This document shows positions 1 to 5,956 of a stretch of DNA of 5,956 nucleotides, in pieces. The DNA lies in contig URZM01000134.1 of NCBI GenBank assembly GCA_900552315.1, positions 1 to 5,956 of the forward strand, given 5' to 3'. A model generated the notes under the pieces. That model was not told where the DNA came from, made no database searches, and was given only the letters and a program-made list of their open reading frames with translations. The position numbers were made by a program, and so were the translations under genes. Position 1 is the stretch's first letter; each line of letters opens with the position of its first letter. The stretch comes from an uncultured Bacteroidales bacterium. Its GTDB lineage: Bacteria; Bacteroidota; Bacteroidia; Bacteroidales; Muribaculaceae.

Positions 1-1637
<1,637 letters not shown>

Positions 1638-1659
1638 TCCCCACTTAACAAGATAAATG

Positions 1660-1691
1660 AAGGGGCGTCACCTTAGGGGACGCCCCTTTTT
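1660..1691 (+). terminator. Intrinsic terminator of mutB
   Basis: A perfect 10-bp stem (AAGGGGCGTC at 1660-1669 with GACGCCCCTT at 1679-1688) closes a 9-nt loop, and the T-run covers 1687-1691. It starts 22 nt after the mutB stop codon, as expected for the end of that transcript. The stem could also act on convergent minus-strand transcription from the lipoprotein gene, but that side lacks a T-run, so two-way action is only possible. Confidence 0.92.
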
Positions 1692-1766
1692 CAGTACGTA
1701 AATTTATGGAAAATCAACAAGTTAAATGGCTATCCCGGTATTGAGATTGTCGGGTATCACAGCGGA

Positions 1767-2879
1767 TTATTTAGTGACAACCTGACTGAAGGTTGAGAGT
1801 TGTACATCGGCGCCTGTAATGCTTGAGTGTGGGGAGGAGAGCTGTTCGTAGCGGTAGAGCAGGCGGTTGTCTTTGTCGATATATGCCTGTCCTTTTTTGG
1901 CACGGTCATACGTGTCTATCATTACAAGTACAACGTTGTCCTCCACTCTCCACGTACCGGTTTCCGATGTCTGACCACTGATGGCGTACGTGCCGTCGGC
2001 ATTGAATGTCCATGTATCCGAGCTTTCCTCCGTTTTCCAAGAGGCAACGAGCTTGCGGGTATCGATGGAATATTCGTTTGATGTGAAGGTGTCGATGTCC
2101 GTCATGTCACGCCAGTATGGCATGATTTCGTAGAGACCTCCAAACAGCACCTTCAGAGAGGCGCTGTATGAGTATGTGCCGAAGGGATTCCCGGATGGAC
2201 ATAGAGCCGGAAAGATGCTGAAACAACGTATGGTGGTCTTTTGGGAGTCCATGACGCTTGTGACAGGTATGTTCAAGGCGTCACGGCCTATGCTGACCAG
2301 GAAAGGCGGGATATTCACCTCCTTGAGTTCGCAGTTGTAAAAAGCTTCGTCAGGGAGCCTTGTCAGCCACAGCGGCAACGTGATTTTCTCTATGCCGGTC
2401 CAGCTGAACGCACCTGTACCCATGTGCGTAAGTGAAAAAGGAAGAGTCACGTTCTTGAGAGTCACGCAGTTGCGGAAAGCGTATTCTCCAATGCTTGTAA
2501 GGGAGGTCGGCAAATTTACCCTTTCAAGATAACCGCAATCTCTGAACGCCTGGTCGGCTATGACGCGTGCCGTGGATGGCAACGTAACGCTCTTGACCTC
2601 ATTTGCTATCGGAAGCAAGGTCTCTCCTTCACCTATTGTGGTGACGACATAGTTTTTCTTACCGTCAGTTACGCTTGACGGTATGTTTATGGATTGAATG
2701 TCGGGAAGAGCTGTCACGGCTACCTCGCCGGTGCTGATTACGCGGTATGTTATGCCGTTGACTGTAAATAGATTGGAAGGAGATTCCGAGTCAGAATCAC
2801 TACACGACAGCACACATGCCGACAGGGTGAGCGCTACAAATGTACGGGACAGTACATTTTTAAGGATTGACTGTTTCAT
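1767..2879 (-). CDS. BspA-like leucine-rich-repeat lipoprotein with lipocalin-like C-terminal domain
   Basis: This is a 370-residue predicted lipoprotein, probably anchored in the outer membrane. The chosen start (ATG at 2879) gives a short basic N-terminus (MKQSILKNVLSR), a hydrophobic segment and two possible lipobox cysteines, LSAC (C22) and VLSC (C26). C26 is followed by SDSDSE, resembling the acidic post-cysteine export signal of Bacteroidota lipoproteins. An upstream ATG at 2936 would add 19 residues, bury the signal peptide and start 2 nt past a T-run, so it is unlikely. No clear Shine-Dalgarno is visible. Residues about 60-205 hold roughly five LRR_5 units of the form VNLPTSLTSIGEYAFRNC, and about 215-265 look like the usual LRR_5 end module (C...P...YW.DM). 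Residues about 275-345 (SWKTEESSDTWTFNADGTY ... TGTWRVEDN) resemble a lipocalin-like beta domain. Ligand and role are unknown; adhesion or glycan and protein binding is family-level inference. It converges on mutB. Confidence 0.88.
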   Translation of the reverse strand: MKQSILKNVLSRTFVALTLSACVLSCSDSDSESPSNLFTVNGITYRVISTGEVAVTALPDIQSINIPSSVTDGKKNYVVTTIGEGETLLPIANEVKSVTLPSTARVIADQAFRDCGYLERVNLPTSLTSIGEYAFRNCVTLKNVTLPFSLTHMGTGAFSWTGIEKITLPLWLTRLPDEAFYNCELKEVNIPPFLVSIGRDALNIPVTSVMDSQKTTIRCFSIFPALCPSGNPFGTYSYSASLKVLFGGLYEIMPYWRDMTDIDTFTSNEYSIDTRKLVASWKTEESSDTWTFNADGTYAISGQTSETGTWRVEDNVVLVMIDTYDRAKKGQAYIDKDNRLLYRYEQLSSPHSSITGADVQLSTFSQVVTK

Positions 2880-2938
2880 GGTCGAGAATTGCCGCAGGCT
2901 CCCTATGCGACATGATGGGAAATTAGTGTAGGACATAC

Positions 2939-3042
2939 AAAAAACGTGAGAGTCTGTACACTATGCCGTCCGTTCCCACCACTTGAGGCCTTCGCATTGC
3001 CCGAATCAGTATGGAACGAACAACATGCAGAAGCCCTCACGT
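2939..3042 (-). terminator. Long terminal hairpin with T-run (RNA 3' end or attenuator)
   Basis: Read on the minus strand, ACGTGAG (3042-3036) pairs with CTCACGT (2950-2944), immediately followed by TTTTTT (2944-2939, sharing one T with the stem). Further up the same 99-nt arm, plus-strand TCTG (2953-2956) faces CAGA (3028-3031), CGTTCC (2971-2976) faces GGAACG (3013-3018), and an apical TTCG/CGAA pair (2991-2994 with 3002-3005) closes a 7-nt loop. Internal loops separate these helices. Terminator hairpins are usually shorter, so this is better read as a structural domain of the RNA whose basal stem also ends transcription. Confidence 0.7.
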
Positions 3043-3066
3043 AAATATGAAACCGAACCCCGAGCA

Positions 3067-3258
3067 GCTTTAGGGAATAAAGCCACCCGGACGGGCATCT
3101 CATATCACGCGGCATCTACCGTTGCCTCATTCTTGACTGATTCAAAGAAATTGCGAAGTTCCAAGTGGCCAAGAAACAAGCGTATAGGTAACGCCTTTTG
3201 TTTATGTTGCCACGCCCTCTGGCATGGCATGGTGAGAGCCTTTACATAGGCGTCTCAC
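3067..3258 (-). other. Array of five local hairpins in the candidate RNA
   Basis: Five inverted repeats with short loops follow one another on the minus strand. H1 (3258-3232) pairs GTGAGA with TCTCAC, plus an inner GCC/GGC. H2 (3229-3208) pairs GCCATGCC with GGCGTGGC, one wobble, loop AGAG. H3 (3203-3174) pairs AAACAA with TTGTTT and GCGT with ACGC around a 3-nt bulge. H4 (3148-3131) pairs TCTTTGA with TCAAGA with one bulged base. H5 (3083-3067) pairs GCTTTA with TAAAGC, loop TTCCC. H1 to H3 are closely packed and are the most convincing; H4 alone would be weak. They were found by eye with no energy calculation. Confidence 0.6.
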
Positions 3259-3266
3259 ATCAGATG

Positions 3267-3297
3267 CAAAGTTATAAATAATTCTTCAATACGACAA
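3267..3297 (-). promoter_or_regulatory. Bacteroidota-type sigma-ABfr promoter
   Basis: On the minus strand TAACTTTG (3274-3267) matches all six defined positions of the Bacteroides -7 consensus TAnnTTTG. A TTG (3297-3295) lies 20 nt upstream, where the -33 TTTG element is expected; here the first T is a C. The intervening stretch is A/T-rich. The predicted start is about 3262, a few nt before the first hairpin of the candidate RNA. Confidence 0.75.
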
Positions 3298-3316
3298 GCG
3301 CATCATGTCATTCTCG

Positions 3317-3398
3317 AAAAAACTCTCTTTTCCTGTAGGTCTATTTCGAGGCAACAAAGGGTGGGTAAGACTTATGGTACACGGTCGCTGAAGAGAGT
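3317..3398 (-). terminator. Candidate terminator after the DUF262 gene
   Basis: On the minus strand ACTCTCTT (3398-3391) is perfectly complementary to AAGAGAGT (3329-3322), and the second arm runs into TTTTTT (3322-3317). It begins 18 nt after the stop codon of the DUF262 gene and ends before the next promoter, which suits a terminator. The 61-nt loop is unusually long and the stem is only 8 bp with few G:C pairs, so support is moderate. Two other inverted repeats overlap it (AGGCAAC/GTTGCCT at 3349-3355 and 3403-3409; CTCGAAA/TTTCGAG at 3313-3319 and 3344-3350). Confidence 0.4.
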
Positions 3399-3416
3399 GT
3401 CAGTTGCCTTGGCACT

Positions 3417-5951
3417 TCATTCGTCATGATTTTGCTCAAGGTTGGTGGCGAGGCCGCTGTCGGCGGGGTGGACCTCCGATTTTTCAATCGATGGACAATT
3501 CCGTTGACGCACATAGTCCTCCAGTATTTCCATCGCTTCTTGCTTCTCCTCGTTCTTATTCTCCATGTTCTCTTGAACGTCTGGTCGGGTGATGAGGTGT
3601 AGAATTTTGTCGGTGATGATTTTGCCCAACCTCAGACGGTCTATCATGTCGATGCCGTTATTTTGCGGAATCCGCACACTGTATCGTACCTCACCGATGA
3701 CAATCTCGATTCTGTCCTCCTTATAGTCAAGCGTCAAGTCTTGGCCTTTGACCTGTATAGGCTCACCCCAATCTCCGGCCGTGGTATTTTCTGGGAAAAA
3801 TGTGTGAAGCGTGAGATTGAAGGGGTTCCAAAAATCGTCATTGCGCCTTTCGCCACTTTTGTTCCTCATGGTATATGCGTATTCAGAGTCCGGATTCTCA
3901 ACCACGTATTTCCCTTGGGGAGCGCTCATCATACTGCGGTAGGACATCATGTAGAAATCCCAGTCATAGCATTTGCCGACCTTCTTCTCGCATGACTTCT
4001 CCTGTATTTGCCTCATGAGGTCCTGACAGGAGAATCCGGATGCGTTTTTCAGATAAGCCTGTAAAACCTCCTTCTTTATTGGTTGCAAACTTGTCCTGCC
4101 AAAATTCTGAATCATCTTTTTCCACCGGCTCCAGTCTGTGCCGCCGTATGCCGCCACGTGGTTTTTGTTTACAGTGGAGTAATCTCCCTCGGTCAGCAGA
4201 GCCTGTCCAAGCACAGTATAATCTTTGTGGGTATGGTTGAAGAACAAGCCGAAATTGCGCAGCACTGCCGGATCAAAAACTTTGGCATTATCCTGAAGCG
4301 CGTGCAGGTTGCCGAGCAACAGCCTGTGGTTCTCCACCAGATCCATCAGAGAGGCGTCAGACTTGTGCGCCATACGCCACGCCAGCTTTTCTTGTTCCTG
4401 TTCCATCTGCAAGCGGGTGAATACGTCCGAGTAACTGGAGCTGTCCAGACAGAACCTGTTGACGATACCGTCCACTCGAAGCAGCATGTCGCTCATCTCG
4501 TCCTCATGAATATCCGTGTTTTCTATCAGGTTCCTTATGGAGCGCAGCTTCTGGAGGAAATCAGGACAATCCTTGCCTCTGGAGAGCCTGACCAGGTACT
4601 GGAGAAAGGCTTCCGCATAAAGCACCTTCTGTCGGGACCCGGTCACATTCTTGGCCATTTCCCCGTTGACGGCGCTTTTGAACAGATTTGGCTCACCGGA
4701 GATATACACCGGAACCTGAGCGGGTATATGCAAGTCACTTTCAGTGTCAGGCCATTCAAACCGTTTTCCGGTTATAAATCTCTCGAAAAAGGAAGAAAGG
4801 TCCCCGTTGAGCCGGGACAGGGAACGCAATTCGTTTAGCACGGACGTTATACGGGAAATCACGGTTCTGCATAGCCTGCGGCCGGAGAGGTCGTCCCGGC
4901 CTAACACGGCTTTTGCGAGCTTCAACAAATCCACAGGAGCGTCCTGATACTGGAAGATTCCTCTTTTGGCTCCCTCGACGGTGAGGAATAAGGTGAAGAA
5001 ATTCTTGAAGCCATCGTCGAGGCCGTTATGCGTATATTCCTTCTTGTCAAAATCCAGATGAGACATGTCCGGGCAGGTGGCTTGCCTGTATTGCCAGAAA
5101 AGGTCGGTCCAGGCGGTGTCAAGCTCGTGGACAAAGGTTGGCGCGGGATGCCTCTCATACGCCTTTTTAACATACGCGTCGGCCATGGCCTTGAAATGCT
5201 CGAACTTGCTGAGTTCCTTTCCCCGTGAGTTCATTTTTATATACAGGTCATCTGTGGCCTGGAGGTCATCAAGGTCAAGGAACCAGAACTCGATGTTGCG
5301 CTTCAGGTTTTCCCATGCGCGCTCCATGGCTTGCCGGTCATGTCTCATGGAGGCGAACCTATATTCTATCTCCTCGAGCATGGTGACCATCGAGCTTATC
5401 GTCGGGTCAGATTTCCATAATCCGGTGAACCACCACTGTCTTTTTATGAAGCCGGTGATGTCAGGCCACTCTGATTGAGGGATTACGGTATCATTGACAA
5501 GCCTGTCGCAGAACTGCTTGCTGAGGTCGCGCGTCTCGTAGGAGAAACGTGACCTCTTTTGGTTCCCGTAGGTCATGAACGAGAGGTCCGCCCCCGCGCA
5601 GTTCCCGACAAAGAGATGCAGCAGAAACAGGGTGGTCAGGCGTTGCTGTCCGTCTATCGGCAAGAAGACACAGGGGCTGGAAGAGGTGTCCACTTTGCCA
5701 TACACAAAGTCCAGCTCTACGTGTTGGTCCGCCGACTTACCGATGATGAAATCAAACAGCGTGTCCAGGAAATTCTTCCTTACATCCTTTTCGTTGACTC
5801 GGCCTTGGGCATAGTCACGCTGAATTTTAGGAATCGATATCCGCAACGAGGTCTGCCACTTGTCGCTTTCCGGCCTGGAGGCGGGCAATTTCAACAAATC
5901 GAAAAATGTGAATTTCTCGCCTATGTTTTTTATGTGGTTCCGGTTTTCCAT
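3417..5951 (-). CDS. DUF262 domain protein (GmrS/ParB-like NTPase fold), putative phage-defence protein
   Basis: This is an 844-residue soluble protein with no signal peptide or membrane segment. The N-terminal half shows the DUF262 signature: IPKIQRDYAQGR (40-51), the DGQQR motif with D100 and R104 in LPIDGQQRLTTLFLLHLF, and LYIKMNSRGKELSKFEHFKA (236-255). DUF262 is related to the ParB/sulfiredoxin fold. It occurs in the GmrSD type IV restriction enzyme, BrxU and SspE, where its nucleotidase activity controls a partner nuclease domain, usually DUF1524. No DUF1524 H-x-x-P type motif is visible here. Residues about 260-660 are mostly helical by appearance. Residues 663-790 (DWDFYMMSYRS, NDDFWNPFN, then a beta-rich stretch) recall the C-terminal region of long stand-alone DUF262 proteins. 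The last 50 residues are charged and probably disordered. The ATG at 5951 gives a natural N-terminus (KFTFFDLLK at 13-21), but only 5 bases lie upstream, so an earlier start or an overlapping partner gene cannot be excluded. Codon use is less GC-biased than in mutB. Confidence 0.88.
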   Translation of the reverse strand: MENRNHIKNIGEKFTFFDLLKLPASRPESDKWQTSLRISIPKIQRDYAQGRVNEKDVRKNFLDTLFDFIIGKSADQHVELDFVYGKVDTSSSPCVFLPIDGQQRLTTLFLLHLFVGNCAGADLSFMTYGNQKRSRFSYETRDLSKQFCDRLVNDTVIPQSEWPDITGFIKRQWWFTGLWKSDPTISSMVTMLEEIEYRFASMRHDRQAMERAWENLKRNIEFWFLDLDDLQATDDLYIKMNSRGKELSKFEHFKAMADAYVKKAYERHPAPTFVHELDTAWTDLFWQYRQATCPDMSHLDFDKKEYTHNGLDDGFKNFFTLFLTVEGAKRGIFQYQDAPVDLLKLAKAVLGRDDLSGRRLCRTVISRITSVLNELRSLSRLNGDLSSFFERFITGKRFEWPDTESDLHIPAQVPVYISGEPNLFKSAVNGEMAKNVTGSRQKVLYAEAFLQYLVRLSRGKDCPDFLQKLRSIRNLIENTDIHEDEMSDMLLRVDGIVNRFCLDSSSYSDVFTRLQMEQEQEKLAWRMAHKSDASLMDLVENHRLLLGNLHALQDNAKVFDPAVLRNFGLFFNHTHKDYTVLGQALLTEGDYSTVNKNHVAAYGGTDWSRWKKMIQNFGRTSLQPIKKEVLQAYLKNASGFSCQDLMRQIQEKSCEKKVGKCYDWDFYMMSYRSMMSAPQGKYVVENPDSEYAYTMRNKSGERRNDDFWNPFNLTLHTFFPENTTAGDWGEPIQVKGQDLTLDYKEDRIEIVIGEVRYSVRIPQNNGIDMIDRLRLGKIITDKILHLITRPDVQENMENKNEEKQEAMEILEDYVRQRNCPSIEKSEVHPADSGLATNLEQNHDE

Positions 5952-5956
5952 TTGCA

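Larger units (their letters stand above)
2939..3262 (-). ncRNA. Candidate structured RNA of about 324 nt (free small RNA or long attenuator leader)
   Basis: No convincing ORF covers this stretch, but on the minus strand it has all the parts of an RNA gene: a Bacteroidota-type promoter at 3267-3297, a first hairpin starting only a few nt from the predicted start, a run of further hairpins, and a long terminal hairpin entering six Ts at 2939-2944. The 5' end (about 3262) is inferred from promoter spacing and the 3' end from the T-run. I checked by eye for tmRNA, RNase P RNA, SRP RNA and group II intron domain V signatures and saw none. 6S RNA cannot be excluded on structure alone, though the length seems too great. 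It lies between the DUF262 gene and the lipoprotein gene, ending 59 nt upstream of the lipoprotein start. With no other promoter visible in that gap, a leader that controls read-through into the lipoprotein gene is an equal alternative. Confidence 0.6.

Noticed and set aside
1731..1756. Inverted repeat after the lipoprotein stop (TATCCCG with CGGGTA)
   Set aside because: Only 4 continuous pairs plus 2 across a bulge and no T-run on the minus strand, so it is too weak to call a terminator.
2880..2936. N-terminal extension of the lipoprotein to the ATG at 2936
   Set aside because: It would place 19 mostly polar residues before the signal peptide and put the start codon 2 nt after the terminator T-run, with any ribosome binding site inside the hairpin stem.
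2903..3115. Small open frame on the minus strand upstream of the lipoprotein
   Set aside because: It overlaps the long terminal hairpin and T-run, has no domain-like pattern and overlaps the upstream extension of the lipoprotein frame.
2983..3249. Open frame of 88 codons on the plus strand across the candidate RNA
   Set aside because: No signal peptide or domain, no promoter seen on that strand, and the composition looks random; the hairpins explain the region better.
2939..3262. Retron, integron attC or CRISPR-associated RNA interpretation of the structured region
   Set aside because: There is no reverse transcriptase, integrase or cas gene in the window, no attC core sites at the stem base, and no regularly spaced repeats.
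4083..4838. Open frame of 251 codons on the plus strand inside the DUF262 gene
   Set aside because: It lies wholly antisense to a strongly supported gene and shows no recognisable domain; it reads as a shadow frame.

Overview
This window looks like part of a Bacteroidota chromosome, most likely from a gut-type member of the order Bacteroidales. Three things point there: a lipoprotein signal followed by an acidic Ser/Asp stretch on a BspA-like leucine-rich-repeat protein, a close match to the Bacteroides-type promoter (TAnnTTTG at -7 with a TTG about 20 nt upstream), and little Shine-Dalgarno signal before the one gene whose upstream region can be read. The genus cannot be fixed from this sequence.

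Layout: (1) Positions 1-1637, plus strand, hold the C-terminal three quarters of the large subunit of methylmalonyl-CoA mutase (mutB/scpA), a B12-dependent core enzyme of the succinate-propionate pathway. It ends in a strong intrinsic terminator (1660-1691). (2) A lipoprotein gene lies convergently at 1767-2879 on the minus strand. It encodes BspA-like (LRR_5) repeats followed by a probable C-terminal lipocalin-like beta domain. (3) Positions 2880-3416 contain no convincing protein gene but are not empty. On the minus strand they hold a good Bacteroidota promoter, a series of hairpins beginning almost at the predicted transcript start, and a 99-nt imperfect hairpin running straight into six Ts. 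Together these define a candidate structured RNA of about 324 nt that I cannot name. It is either a free-standing small RNA or a long attenuator-type leader for the lipoprotein gene. (4) Positions 3417-5951, minus strand, encode an 844-residue DUF262 (GmrS/ParB-like NTPase) protein of the kind found in restriction and phage-defence systems, but without a recognisable DUF1524 HNH nuclease. A weaker candidate terminator follows it.

How the parts relate: mutB is housekeeping metabolism, and its codons strongly favour G or C at the third position. The three minus-strand units look compositionally different and accessory (surface lipoprotein, unknown RNA, putative defence protein). They are co-oriented in the order DUF262, RNA, lipoprotein, but predicted terminators and a promoter separate them, so they are probably not a single operon. 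The most interesting element is the structured RNA at 2939-3262.
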